From: Alphaproteobacteria bacterium
Lineage (GTDB): Bacteria; Pseudomonadota; Alphaproteobacteria; Paracaedibacterales; VGCI01
Assembly (NCBI GenBank): GCA_021323455.1
Contig: JAJONN010000016.1
Location: 1-33,052 of the forward strand
Direction of reading: 5' to 3'
Length of the DNA stretch: 33,052 bases
The notes beneath the pieces are model-generated. The model saw nothing but the letters and a program-made list of their open reading frames with translations. It had not been told where the DNA came from and made no database searches. This document shows, piece after piece, positions 1 through 8,544 of the stretch (positions within the stretch are counted from its first letter, which is position 1; the number at the start of each line of letters is the position of its first letter). The translations under genes were made by a program, and so were the position numbers.

Positions 1-3000
1 AACGGTAGACCCCATGCCACCTTTCAGGACCTGGCCTCCAAAGATGAAGTTATTGTCAGCAAAAGTTGCCTCTGTCGTTACCTGAAGCGCCGGGATGGTA
101 ACTTTAAAAGCCGGGGAGGCTGTTTCGATGAGCAGGGTTTTGATATTGCCGTAAACGGTCGTTAACTGGGCCGCTGTATCACCATGAACTGTTATGGAGG
201 TTGGAAAACCAGCCGATGCCGGTGAAAAGAAAAAGTCATTATTTTCAACGGCTGCGGATACGTTGACGGTTCCAGATATCGTATTCCAATTCGTAAACGC
301 CCCAACGCTGATTGCAGGCGCGGATCCCCCCGTAATATCAATATGGAACTGATCCATCATTCCGTAAAGAGTCCCTGTCCCATAGAGGGTTTGAGGTTGG
401 AACGTGACCTGGTTGCCGATGTAGTTGGCCGAACCATCCAGGTTCACGGAAGTGAATTGAGGATTGAACTGAACGGCGGCATTGTTGCCCCCCGTAACCG
501 TGATGTTAAAATCCTTGGTGACACCGTAGGAGGTACCATCCGTAACATAAATGGCATTGGTGTTAAAGGTGTATTCATTCCCGATAAAGCTGGTCGGCAT
601 TTGCACCGCAGTGCTGGAGCTGCTGGCCGTCAGATCATTTACTCCTTGGACGATAAAGTTAACGGCCTTAAAGTCCCCGTAAGCGGTGGCGTTGCCAGCG
701 GTATCGACGATCATGTTGCTGTTCTGTGAAGGATTTATAGTGTTTTCAATAGATGCCCCATCTGTAACGTTTTGGTTAAAAAATGCTCTATCTGCCCCCA
801 CAATCGCGAGGTTTTGGCCACCGCTTATAATATTGGATGCGTTAGCATTGAGTCCAGTAACTATTATGGGAGATTGTCCTAGAGGAGGCGTTGGAGCATC
901 TGGATAAACCACTATGGGCGCATCGAGGAGCCCAAACATTTCTGTCGTGGTGGCGGTATGGCCTTGCTGGTCTGTCGCCGTAATGGTTAAGGGCGCAAAG
1001 AAGGGAATCGTATTGTTAACGGAAATGGTGCCATAAGGGTCAATGGTTACACTGCCTGAAGATACACTGGAAGGGGTCAGAACTGTTGTAGCGCCATTCT
1101 GAAGGAACGTGCTGCCCATAGTGGTGACTTGTGTTGGCAATATGTTTGCCCCAATCCAGGGGCTTGCCTCTGCTGCAAGCGTCACCGAATAGGTTGCTAA
1201 AAGGGAATTGGCAAAGAAATGGTCGAGTTCGGTATAGTAAAATGGGAGTATTGCATTATTATTTGGTCCGACTCCATAGAGGAACGGCGTTGTTTGTGAG
1301 GGTGTCGTTGCTGTGATCTGGTTGGTGGGCAACGCGGCGACCGGGGCATAAGGGAAGCTGACGGTAAGGGCGAAGCTCTCGATGTCATTCTTAAGGTCAT
1401 CAAAGCTGGTAAAATCAATAGACTGAGCGCTATGGGACAGAGCGTCATTCACAAAGCTGATCGATCCTCCCGCTCCGGTGTTGTTGGTGTCAAAGGTCAG
1501 GATTGTCCCACTCAGGGTTTTGTTCGGATAAACCTGTAATAAGTACTGAGCAAAATCAGGGTCTAGGACATAAAGAGGGTTCGCACTGCTGAAATACGTT
1601 AAAGCAGGTGAAGCGGTCGAAATGGAGAAGTGATTAAAAGTGGCCGCTTGTCCAAGGTCGGCCAGGGTGATTTGCTTGAAATGGTTTTGCGTGGCTGCTC
1701 CGTCCAGCGCTTTAAAGAGAGAAGGAGAAATCTGTAGCGTGAGCTTGTCCGTTTCCGGGTTAAAAGCGGCCAGCAACGCATTACCTTGCATTACGGCATT
1801 TTTGGTGGCGGCATCTTCCAGAAGCGTAAAGGTATAGGTGTCGCTTGCCTTAATACTGGGGGTATCAGGGTTTTGGCCCCCTCCGTTGTAGATATTGTTT
1901 CCCCAAGTAATGCTGTTATTGTTACCATCTGTTGTGGTGGTTACAAGTTGCCCTCCAACAGTCGTTACAGAAACGCCTGTCAAAAACCCATTGTAACTTT
2001 GGGGGCGGCTGGTATCGCTTAAATGCTGGATATCGCCATAAAAGGTATCGTTTCCCTGGTTGCCCTGGATCATGCTGTCCTCAAAGCGGATCTGGACATT
2101 CGCAGGGGAGGAAGATGAGGCGTTTTCCAGGTCAAGGGTCTGCAGATGGGGATACAGAATGCTGCCAATGCCCTTGTCAACGGCCAGGACGTTGCCCCTG
2201 AATACAAAATCTGTGACACCCGACGTAGCTGCGCTGGTCCCGGACTGCGCAGAAACGATCAAGGTTTGCAAGTCACCATAGCTGGTTCCAAAACCAGCCA
2301 GCGTATTGCCGCCCAGGGTGATGGTATTAAGTGTCCCTGTGGCGGGCAGAACAACAGTTAATTGGTCACCAACGCCGTACTTGGTCCCGTAAACATCCAG
2401 GACATTGCCGCCCATTTGAAGCGTATAAGAGAGAGGCGCTTCGGGCAGGTTAATTGTATTCTGCCCCATAAAATTACCATAAGTGGCGGCACTTGGAACG
2501 GTTGCTTCCGAAGTTCCGATGTGTCTGTAGAGGGTGTTCTCCGGGAAAGCATAAACGCCTGAAGCAGGTAAAGCAAATTGGGAACTCAAAGTGCCGTCAG
2601 GATTTAAGGTTTTAACCACGCCTGAATTAGATATAAATAGGTTCGTGCCATTCCCGATGATCGTGTAGCCTGTTGAACTGACATCCCGCAACACGCTACT
2701 GCCTGTTGTGCTACCCATCATGATACCTGCCGTGCCGCCCATGCCGTTGATTACGTCTGTGACTTCATTTCCAGGACCAACATTAAGGCGGATGGGAACA
2801 ATGGGAGAAGTGGGTGAGGTCCGCACATTCACAACCACGGAAAGGGGGTGATCCACGTTTACATATAAATCCCCGGATGCAGAAATGGTAAGGCCCTTCG
2901 TGGCCGCGGTGACGGGAAACGCGGGCGCTGTTTTAACATTGACGGATAAAGCTGTCCCACCCGGTGTGACTGTTATTCCAGTGGAAGACGGGTTAAGAAT

Positions 3001-3888
3001 GTTGGAGACGCTCAAAGGGCTGGCAATTTCATAAGTGTAAGTTGACGCTGTTGAAATCCCTGCTGCCTTCAGGATCGTGCTGACCTCACCCGCATAGGGG
3101 GAAAGTACCTGGCTCCCGACAGCGCCCGTGGGTTGTGAGTTGGGAAAGGCAAAACGAATTTGGGGGCTGAAGAAAAAGCTGCTGCTGTTAAAGGTTTGGA
3201 CATAAATAAAGCCGCCAAGATTTGCGTTAAACAGCGTGACTGGGCTGGGAGCCGTAGTAGCATCAGCAGTGCTGGCCGTTGTCCCAACATTTTTGAGAAG
3301 GCTGGCGAACATACCTTGTGTGTTGGAGGTGTCATGGGCCAAGGTGATTTTGGTAATTTCAAAAGTGGATTTAGCGCCCACGCCTTCGGAAACAGTTCCG
3401 GTGACTGTGGCAGTTTCCTTAAGGTTTCTACTGTCCTGATTGGCCAGAGATTCTTGACGGGCGCCGGGTTCCTGAAAGCTTGAGCGTCCACCTAACATGT
3501 TGGCCTGGTTCGCATTCAAGGCATTGCCAACCGCAGCACGGGCCAGGGCTGCAGAAGAGCCAAATAAAGCCATCAAGCTGCCGAGGGATGCCAAGCCGCC
3601 GCCGCTGCTGAACTGGACGGTTGTCTGGCCGCTCTGAAGGCTTTGGCTGCTTTGGTGTCCGCCACCACCTTCTCCCTTGCCTTCTTTGCCTCCTTCTTGG
3701 CCTTTTTTATCATCCCGCTCACTGCTGGTATGTTTCTTTTGGTCTTTGCCTTCGAGAGCATCCTTTTTTTTACGCCGGGGATCGTCAGAAGATGCTTTGG
3801 TCTGAGAAGTGCGTGCTTTCTCCTTTGGCGGAAGAGGCTCCTCCCCGCTGGAAGTCAATTGTTGATAGAGTCCCAGAAAATATACCAT
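1..3888 (-). CDS. Giant repeat-rich surface/secreted protein, N-terminal 1296 codons (3' end beyond window)
   Basis: The frame is open from an ATG at 3888 to base 1 with no stop; I checked triplet by triplet. The ATG follows a perfect Shine-Dalgarno (AAAGGAGGT, 7 nt spacing), which fixes the start. The N-terminus has no signal peptide. Residues about 15-80 are a charged Lys/Glu/Gly/Ser-rich low-complexity stretch, then a short Ala/Leu-rich segment. The rest is Thr/Ser/Asn/Gly-rich, beta-type sequence with almost no Cys. Imperfect motifs recur, such as GGNTLAGFGTSYGDLQTL, FRGNVLAV, FYGDIQHL, VYGNIKTL and FIFGGQVLKGG: a GGN-x-L strand followed by YGD/YGN-x-x-x-L. This resembles calcium-free RTX or beta-helix adhesin repeats. 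Lack of an N-terminal signal would fit type I secretion with a C-terminal signal outside the window, but that is inference. The function is not recognised; adhesin or surface-layer protein is the likeliest class. Confidence 0.85.
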   Translation of the reverse strand, partial: MVYFLGLYQQLTSSGEEPLPPKEKARTSQTKASSDDPRRKKKDALEGKDQKKHTSSERDDKKGQEGGKEGKGEGGGGHQSSQSLQSGQTTVQFSSGGGLASLGSLMALFGSSAALARAAVGNALNANQANMLGGRSSFQEPGARQESLANQDSRNLKETATVTGTVSEGVGAKSTFEITKITLAHDTSNTQGMFASLLKNVGTTASTADATTAPSPVTLFNANLGGFIYVQTFNSSSFFFSPQIRFAFPNSQPTGAVGSQVLSPYAGEVSTILKAAGISTASTYTYEIASPLSVSNILNPSSTGITVTPGGTALSVNVKTAPAFPVTAATKGLTISASGDLYVNVDHPLSVVVNVRTSPTSPIVPIRLNVGPGNEVTDVINGMGGTAGIMMGSTTGSSVLRDVSSTGYTIIGNGTNLFISNSGVVKTLNPDGTLSSQFALPASGVYAFPENTLYRHIGTSEATVPSAATYGNFMGQNTINLPEAPLSYTLQMGGNVLDVYGTKYGVGDQLTVVLPATGTLNTITLGGNTLAGFGTSYGDLQTLIVSAQSGTSAATSGVTDFVFRGNVLAVDKGIGSILYPHLQTLDLENASSSSPANVQIRFEDSMIQGNQGNDTFYGDIQHLSDTSRPQSYNGFLTGVSVTTVGGQLVTTTTDGNNNSITWGNNIYNGGGQNPDTPSIKASDTYTFTLLEDAATKNAVMQGNALLAAFNPETDKLTLQISPSLFKALDGAATQNHFKQITLADLGQAATFNHFSISTASPALTYFSSANPLYVLDPDFAQYLLQVYPNKTLSGTILTFDTNNTGAGGSISFVNDALSHSAQSIDFTSFDDLKNDIESFALTVSFPYAPVAALPTNQITATTPSQTTPFLYGVGPNNNAILPFYYTELDHFFANSLLATYSVTLAAEASPWIGANILPTQVTTMGSTFLQNGATTVLTPSSVSSGSVTIDPYGTISVNNTIPFFAPLTITATDQQGHTATTTEMFGLLDAPIVVYPDAPTPPLGQSPIIVTGLNANASNIISGGQNLAIVGADRAFFNQNVTDGASIENTINPSQNSNMIVDTAGNATAYGDFKAVNFIVQGVNDLTASSSSTAVQMPTSFIGNEYTFNTNAIYVTDGTSYGVTKDFNITVTGGNNAAVQFNPQFTSVNLDGSANYIGNQVTFQPQTLYGTGTLYGMMDQFHIDITGGSAPAISVGAFTNWNTISGTVNVSAAVENNDFFFSPASAGFPTSITVHGDTAAQLTTVYGNIKTLLIETASPAFKVTIPALQVTTEATFADNNFIFGGQVLKGGMGSTV

Positions 3889-4008
3889 CGGAGCCACCTC
3901 CTTTCCTTGGCCGCAGGGGGATTTCCTTCAACGATTAAGACAAGTCATCAAAAAGCGAGGGGGAAGAAATGCTTGCCTTAATGATTTTGGAAAATCCCCT
4001 CAATACTT

Positions 4009-4036
4009 AATATAAATTTATCAAGCAAATAATCAA
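4009..4036 (-). promoter_or_regulatory. Possible sigma70-type promoter for the giant surface protein
   Basis: On the minus strand TTGATT (4031-4036) is followed by a 16-nt spacer and TATATT (4009-4014), about 120 nt before the start codon at 3888. It lies in a sharply AT-rich patch. The -10 is a 5/6 match and the -35 a 4/6 match, so this is a weak prediction; AT-rich DNA yields such matches by chance. Confidence 0.3.
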
Positions 4037-4193
4037 TATCGATTTGATTTATTTTTATATTTTTGATTTCTTGTGGTTATTTCCACGATGGAGGTAAGGG
4101 GAGCGGGGCTGTTGTACTTCTTCCCTCGGGGGGGAGGTGGGTATGAGCGTAAGTAAAAATGGCGGATGAGGGTGGATTACCTACTCTCCCACC

Positions 4194-4347
4194 TGTCATT
4201 GTGAGGCCGAAGGCCGGGGAAATCTGTGTATTTTTGTCTTTTCCTTTCTGAGATTGCCGCGTCGCTCTGCTCCTCGCAATGACGGAAAATTATAAAAAAT
4301 TCAACAGGATAAACGTCGTTGCGAGGAGCAGAGCGACGCGGCAATCT
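4194..4347. repeat. Interspersed palindromic repeat with 29-bp perfect inverted arms
   Basis: Bases 4251-4279 and 4319-4347 are perfect reverse complements (29 bp) around a 39-bp loop. The arm contains the core GCGAGGAGCAGAGCGACGCG followed by GCAATCT. A degenerate half with TGTCATTGTGAGGCCGAAGG starts at 4194. The same core (TCATTGCGAGGAGC ... GCAATCT) recurs at 8121-8205. I recognise this TCATTGCGAGGAGC/GCAATCT sequence as a dispersed, non-coding repeat found in many bacterial genomes. It is probably a REP/MITE-like element mobilised in trans. Confidence 0.8.
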
Positions 4348-4463
4348 TGAAGGGAGGGGGGCAAGGAGATTGCCATACCCGTTACGCGCTTACGCATTTG
4401 TAGCCTTCAAAGTATAATAGGCTCAAAATATGGCATATATGACAGGACATCGAGAATATTTTC

Positions 4464-5798
4464 CTATATCCCTTCCAGCAAGGCAGGAAAAGAAATTACG
4501 AAGGTCGTGTGATCTCCTGGCTGGGACGTGCAGGTAATCTCTCCCCCAAAGCTTTGAATGACAGATTGGCAGAAGGCAAGCCCAATGCCGGTGCCGTGTT
4601 CTTTTTTGGTGTAAAACCGATCAAAAATGTGACGTAGGTTTTCAGGTGGGATGCCCGGCCCTGTATCCTTGAAAATGAGCTGGTTTGTTTTTTTGCTCCG
4701 TGTATTTTGTCCGGGTTCAATTGTGATAAAAATTTCTCCCTTTCCAGACGAGGCAATCGCATACAAGGCATTTTTGAAAAGGTTGAACAAGACATGCTTC
4801 ATCAATTCTTTATGGCCTAGAAAAGAAAAATCTGCCTGAGTATTGTCCTGAACCCTGTCTTGAACGTCTCGCCAGTGAACCAAACGCCGTTCATCGGAAG
4901 AAAAAGGGTAAGCGGTTAAAGCTTCCTCTACGCAAAGCGCTATGGAACAACATTCCAGTTTCTGGTCAGCCGTTCCTTCATTCAAATTGGTGAGTAACAT
5001 CGTAATCATGGTATGGGCATTCTGGCTGACAGTTTGTATATTTTGAGGGAAGCTCGCAAGATATGTTTCTTGGTCAGGGGATACCGTCTGTTCAAGAAGA
5101 TGGGCAGATTTTGCTTTCGTATATGCTTCTTGATAGACGGGAAGGATTCTTCCCAGAGCGCGTCCCCCCATCATCATTGCCGATAGAGGCGTGCGCAATT
5201 CATGGGCAATTGACCCGGCCAGCATCTTCATGGTTTGGAGTTTTTCTTGGTGATTTCGTTGATGGCTTCGAGAAAAGATAAGGCCAATGATAATTGCATA
5301 AAAGTATATATAAGAGGCAAGAGAAATCTGTGAAAAAGTACTCTTTAATATTAATTCTTGGCCACTTACAATGAATAATAAATAGCCCAATAGAATTCCA
5401 AGAGATAGTAGAATAATAAAAACTATCCAATCCACTAATAAGATAAGGAGGAACACTCCTAAAGCAATATTCATTAACCATTCAATGGATATTTGATTTT
5501 TAAGTAACATATAAGTTGCTAAAAATGGTAAACAATAAAGAAGGGTTAAAAACCAATACAAACTGAGATATTTTTTTACTTTAATAGGCCAGTGCTCTGT
5601 GAAGAGTAGCGGGATACACAAAAGAAAAGCAATTAATCGAACTTCTATACTTTCGTTGATTTGAGAATTAAAATAATAAAGAATAACATAAGATAATGGA
5701 TAACTAACAATTCCAAAAAGAGAAAAAGCTTTATACTGCCCTCCAAACGCTTCAACCTTCTGATCTAACAAGAGTAGAGTTTTCTTCATTAATCTCAT
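4464..5798 (-). CDS. Membrane sensor histidine kinase, six-TM (CqsS/LqsS-like architecture)
   Basis: This 444-residue protein has about six hydrophobic segments in residues 25-175, a short linker, then a complete kinase core. The H-box is AGSIAHELRTPL with His199. The N-box is FNLFKNALYAI (Asn343). G1 is DTGPGIP (from Asp378), the F-box is IFDRFYTKKEHG, and G2 is GTGIGLAF (402-409). There is no periplasmic sensor domain, HAMP or receiver, so signals are probably sensed within or at the membrane, as in CqsS and LqsS, which detect alpha-hydroxyketones; the ligand here is unknown. The ATG lies 6 nt after the stop of the methyltransferase gene, indicating one operon. Met4 (5789) is an alternative start. 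The partner is probably the receiver protein at 8545-9552. Confidence 0.9.
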   Translation of the reverse strand: MRLMKKTLLLLDQKVEAFGGQYKAFSLFGIVSYPLSYVILYYFNSQINESIEVRLIAFLLCIPLLFTEHWPIKVKKYLSLYWFLTLLYCLPFLATYMLLKNQISIEWLMNIALGVFLLILLVDWIVFIILLSLGILLGYLLFIVSGQELILKSTFSQISLASYIYFYAIIIGLIFSRSHQRNHQEKLQTMKMLAGSIAHELRTPLSAMMMGGRALGRILPVYQEAYTKAKSAHLLEQTVSPDQETYLASFPQNIQTVSQNAHTMITMLLTNLNEGTADQKLECCSIALCVEEALTAYPFSSDERRLVHWRDVQDRVQDNTQADFSFLGHKELMKHVLFNLFKNALYAIASSGKGEIFITIEPGQNTRSKKTNQLIFKDTGPGIPPENLRHIFDRFYTKKEHGTGIGLAFCQSVIQSFGGEITCTSQPGDHTTFVISFPALLEGI

Positions 5799-5804
5799 TA
5801 TAAG

Positions 5805-6722
5805 TTATCTCTTTCTTAAAATATAAACGGACATAGCTCCTATCGTCTTCAGGGGTCCAAATGTTTTAACATCCTCGATTCTAAAGTCAGTACTTTGTAT
5901 TTCTTTTCTGAAGGCTTGGTCACAGATTTTATAGTCTCCTCGGGACAAATCCATCGCTGCATCACCATGAAAGGTAAAATTATGCAGTACTTCTATTGCA
6001 GATAGGAATTCCTCAGCTAATTTGGAAGCCATATCCAGTTTTCCTATTCTAGCAGATTGATCGATAGATTTCACATTAGAAAGAACAAACTCTATTTGCT
6101 CTTGGCTTTTAATATTTTTATTTATACGCCCTTCAAATAAATCATCTAATAAGGTTTTTGCTTCTTCTTGTGCTAAGTAGTTAAAGTTATGCTTGATAGC
6201 ATGGGCAATAATATGGGAGTACCAAATAACAATTTTAATTTCTCGTTCTTTTTCATCAGCATAATTGGGGATGAACTCGTCTGACAAGATGTAATATCCC
6301 CCATATTTTAAGTTATCATATACATTTCTCAAATAATTAGATGTGTTAATTCCTTTAGGAAAGTGGTGATGAAAGCCTTGGCTATAGAATATATCTACTT
6401 CTTTATGATGTACGTATTTTGTAGCATCAGCATTTATAATTTGTACGTTTGTTCTTTTTATAAAAGTTCTAGCATAATCAATAAATTGGCTATCTAAATC
6501 TATACCTGTAAGATTAATGCCTTCAATTTTACTGACTAAAGAAAGTATCCTAGCAGGGCCACATCCTAATTCTATAACTTCAGATGAAGAGGCAATAAGT
6601 TCTCTAATCTTTTTAGCAATAAATCGATCAGATGCAGGTATGTATAAATGCTCATGTGACATAATCTGATTGTAATCTTTTGGGTGAATAATTTGGGAAT
6701 AAGATGATCCGACACTAGACAT
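5805..6722 (-). CDS. Class I SAM-dependent methyltransferase
   Basis: This 305-residue protein has a Rossmann methyltransferase core near the N-terminus. Motif I is VIELGCGPA (residues 49-57), motif II acidic residues are in GIDLDS (Asp75/Asp77), motif III is IINADATKY, and the motif IV region is VDIFYSQGFHHHFPKG, followed by LRNVYDNLKYGGYYILSDEF. The rest (about 160-300) is a helical C-terminal part that may select substrate; I do not recognise it. AAGGA 8 nt before the ATG at 6722 supports the start. It is followed after 6 nt by the histidine kinase and preceded, 80 nt away, by a second SAM enzyme, suggesting co-expression. The substrate is unknown; a small metabolite is more likely than RNA or protein, but that is inference. 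Confidence 0.82.
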   Translation of the reverse strand: MSSVGSSYSQIIHPKDYNQIMSHEHLYIPASDRFIAKKIRELIASSSEVIELGCGPARILSLVSKIEGINLTGIDLDSQFIDYARTFIKRTNVQIINADATKYVHHKEVDIFYSQGFHHHFPKGINTSNYLRNVYDNLKYGGYYILSDEFIPNYADEKEREIKIVIWYSHIIAHAIKHNFNYLAQEEAKTLLDDLFEGRINKNIKSQEQIEFVLSNVKSIDQSARIGKLDMASKLAEEFLSAIEVLHNFTFHGDAAMDLSRGDYKICDQAFRKEIQSTDFRIEDVKTFGPLKTIGAMSVYILRKR

Positions 6723-6802
6723 TTAAATTTTCCTTAAAGGTTTATTGCTTTTATTAAAAAAGCAAGAAAGGTTTTGATTTTGATAATAATTCTTTAATAT
6801 CT

Positions 6803-7912
6803 CTAAGAATTTTTTTGTGTTTTTTGCGCTATCACTATGGAAATTTTGTTTTTTTGTTGGTCGTTTGGTGTAATAATTTCTTTGATCGTTAATTTTTCTA
6901 AGTTGAGAAATGTTTTGATTTGTTCAACGTCGAATTTTTTTGAATTTAAAATATTAAACTCTTGATTTTTATTTATAATAATTTTTTGATCTCTAATATT
7001 TAATATTTGATCGCTTAGAGAAACTAAATAAAATTCCGCAATAGATTGCGGAGCATTCCACCTATAGATAAAGTCAAATGCTCTCGGGTTAAAACCTTTT
7101 AAATTAAATTTATTTTTTAAATGGTACATTATGTTTAACAATATCTCGTAAGTAAGACTTGTATTGTAAGCTGCCTCCAAAGTACTTTCATTTTTATTTG
7201 TGTCTATTCCAAATAATAGATATTCATCATCTCTTAACATCATTCCAATCTTATTAAGAAACCTAGATATATTTTCATCATTATTATTTCCGAATATAGT
7301 TTGTCCAAAATAAAACAAAAGCTTTTTACCATTAATATGCCAACCATCTTTTATTTTCCTAAGTCCGTTTTCAGCCAAGAAATCAATTTCTATTGCTCTT
7401 GTGTTGATGGTTGGAAATTGCTCTTGTACAATTCGACAAGCTTGTGCTGCGTATTCTAAGTTTGAATCTAAGGCTTTATAAATGGAGAATGAAGGTTGGC
7501 ACGTTAAAGCTCTCAATAAAGGTACCGTTTTTAACATGATAGGACTATACGATCCAGGGCCAATTTCTAGAGCTTGTGTCACACCCTTAAGGCTTTTGCT
7601 GATCTGATCAGCTTTTTCAGCTAAAAGTTCGCACTCCATCTTAAAAGGGTAGTAAGAATCTTGTTGTATGAGGTTCTCATAAATGTAAGGCCGATGCATG
7701 TGGACATATTTTGCCATATGTCCCTTTTTAGCATAAGAAAAAAGGTCTATATAATCTTGCTCTGTATGATAGATATCATCTGAAGGGTTTGAAAGTTTTT
7801 CGACCAAATGCAAGTGAGATGGCGGTATGTTCGTCTGCTTATTTATGGAAACGGGGTTCTGAGGTAGGGGCTGGATAGTTTGTGGACAGGACGGACTTAC
7901 CTGCGGCATTTG
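6803..7912 (-). CDS. EgtD-family (histidine-specific type) SAM-dependent methyltransferase
   Basis: The protein has 369 residues from the ATG at 7912, preferred over an in-frame ATG at 7927 because AAAGGA sits about 9 nt before it. After a Pro/Gln-rich leader the SAM motif is QALEIGPGSY (about 112-121). KLLFYFGQTIFGN (about 196-208) matches the EgtD-type loop, usually ending in GSTIGN. YLLFGIDTNKNESTLEAAYN (about 227-246) matches the family's LLLG-D-KD-LxxAYN motif. FNPRAFDFIYRWN resembles the downstream substrate-binding segment. EgtD trimethylates the alpha-amino group of histidine in ergothioneine synthesis, but no egtB is visible here and the similarity looks distant, so another amine or amino acid may be the substrate. 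An 80-nt gap separates it from the next methyltransferase gene on the same strand. Confidence 0.75.
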   Translation of the reverse strand, partial: QMPQVSPSCPQTIQPLPQNPVSINKQTNIPPSHLHLVEKLSNPSDDIYHTEQDYIDLFSYAKKGHMAKYVHMHRPYIYENLIQQDSYYPFKMECELLAEKADQISKSLKGVTQALEIGPGSYSPIMLKTVPLLRALTCQPSFSIYKALDSNLEYAAQACRIVQEQFPTINTRAIEIDFLAENGLRKIKDGWHINGKKLLFYFGQTIFGNNNDENISRFLNKIGMMLRDDEYLLFGIDTNKNESTLEAAYNTSLTYEILLNIMYHLKNKFNLKGFNPRAFDFIYRWNAPQSIAEFYLVSLSDQILNIRDQKIIINKNQEFNILNSKKFDVEQIKTFLNLEKLTIKEIITPNDQQKNKISIVIAQKTQKNS

Positions 7913-8544
7913 ATTTTTTCCTTTCATTAAAAAATAACAACTGCTATGGCTTAAATTAAAGAAAACCGACTTTTTCTGCCCTGATATCTTATAGAAAGTT
8001 TATTTTTGGGTAGATAAATCGAACAATGCTTTATCCTATTTCATTGTTTTTTATAGTTATTAATTTATATTCTATACTAAGCTTGGTCATAAAATGAGGT
8101 TTTCAGCTTCTCCAGCTTAGTCATTGCGAGGAGCGCAAAGCGCGACACTGCAATCTTAAAGGGATAAAGACACAGAGATTGCTACGCCCTTCGGCCTCGC
8201 AATGACAGTTACGTCACGCTACGCGCTCCTCCCAATATGTATATTGGAAAGCCGCGATAGAAGGCAAAGACATTATTTTATGACCGAGCTTGTTGAGTAT
8301 AGTACAGTATCAAATAAAGCATTTATTTTCGTACCTGCTTTAACAGGACAATGACAATCGCTTATTCTTGCCATACGACACCTCTAACGAAAAGCACTGT
8401 AGCTCATTTTTTGGTAAAATGTTAAACATTTTATTTCACCTCATTAACATATAATTTAAATAAAACTTTAATAATGAGGGTTTCTCTTATCTGTTCTATG
8501 TTGCCTCTAAATCTTTTAGTAAAATACCTATCTTCTTCCTTACT
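7913..8544. other. Intergenic region with MITE-like element
   Basis: No convincing coding frame. Most of it is taken by the nested palindromic element at 8079-8291. At 8416-8432 there is a perfect AT-rich palindrome (8-bp arms AAAATGTT/AACATTTT around one base), about 112 nt after the response regulator stop. It is either part of a terminator or an operator; there is no U-tract next to it on the minus strand. Confidence 0.55.
8079..8291. repeat. Nested palindromic MITE-like element (213 bp)
   Basis: The outer arms AAGCTTGGTCATAAAA (8079-8094) and TTTTATGACCGAGCTT (8276-8291) are a 16-bp inverted repeat with one mismatch. Inside, TCATTGCGAGG (8121-8131) pairs with CCTCGCAATGA (8195-8205), and GCAATCT (8150-8156) pairs with AGATTGC (8176-8182). 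The inner core is the same repeat family as at 4194-4347. No transposase is present, so movement would need help in trans. It separates the response regulator gene from the rest of the signalling block. Confidence 0.75.

Larger units (their letters stand above)
3889..4463. other. Intergenic region between two minus-strand genes, carrying a palindromic repeat
   Basis: No credible coding frame was seen. The part next to the giant gene (about 4000-4080) is very AT-rich and probably holds its promoter. The part around 4194-4347 is an interspersed palindromic repeat (separate entry). The kinase gene ends at 4464, so its transcription also runs into this region; no hairpin with a U-tract was seen immediately after its stop. 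Confidence 0.6.

Noticed and set aside
3069-3491. Minus-strand 140-codon frame
   Set aside because: Out-of-frame shadow of the giant gene, which is open in the correct frame with a strong RBS.
4194-4347. CRISPR-like or IS end interpretation of the inverted repeat
   Set aside because: There is a single inverted pair, no spacer series and no transposase; a dispersed palindromic repeat explains it.
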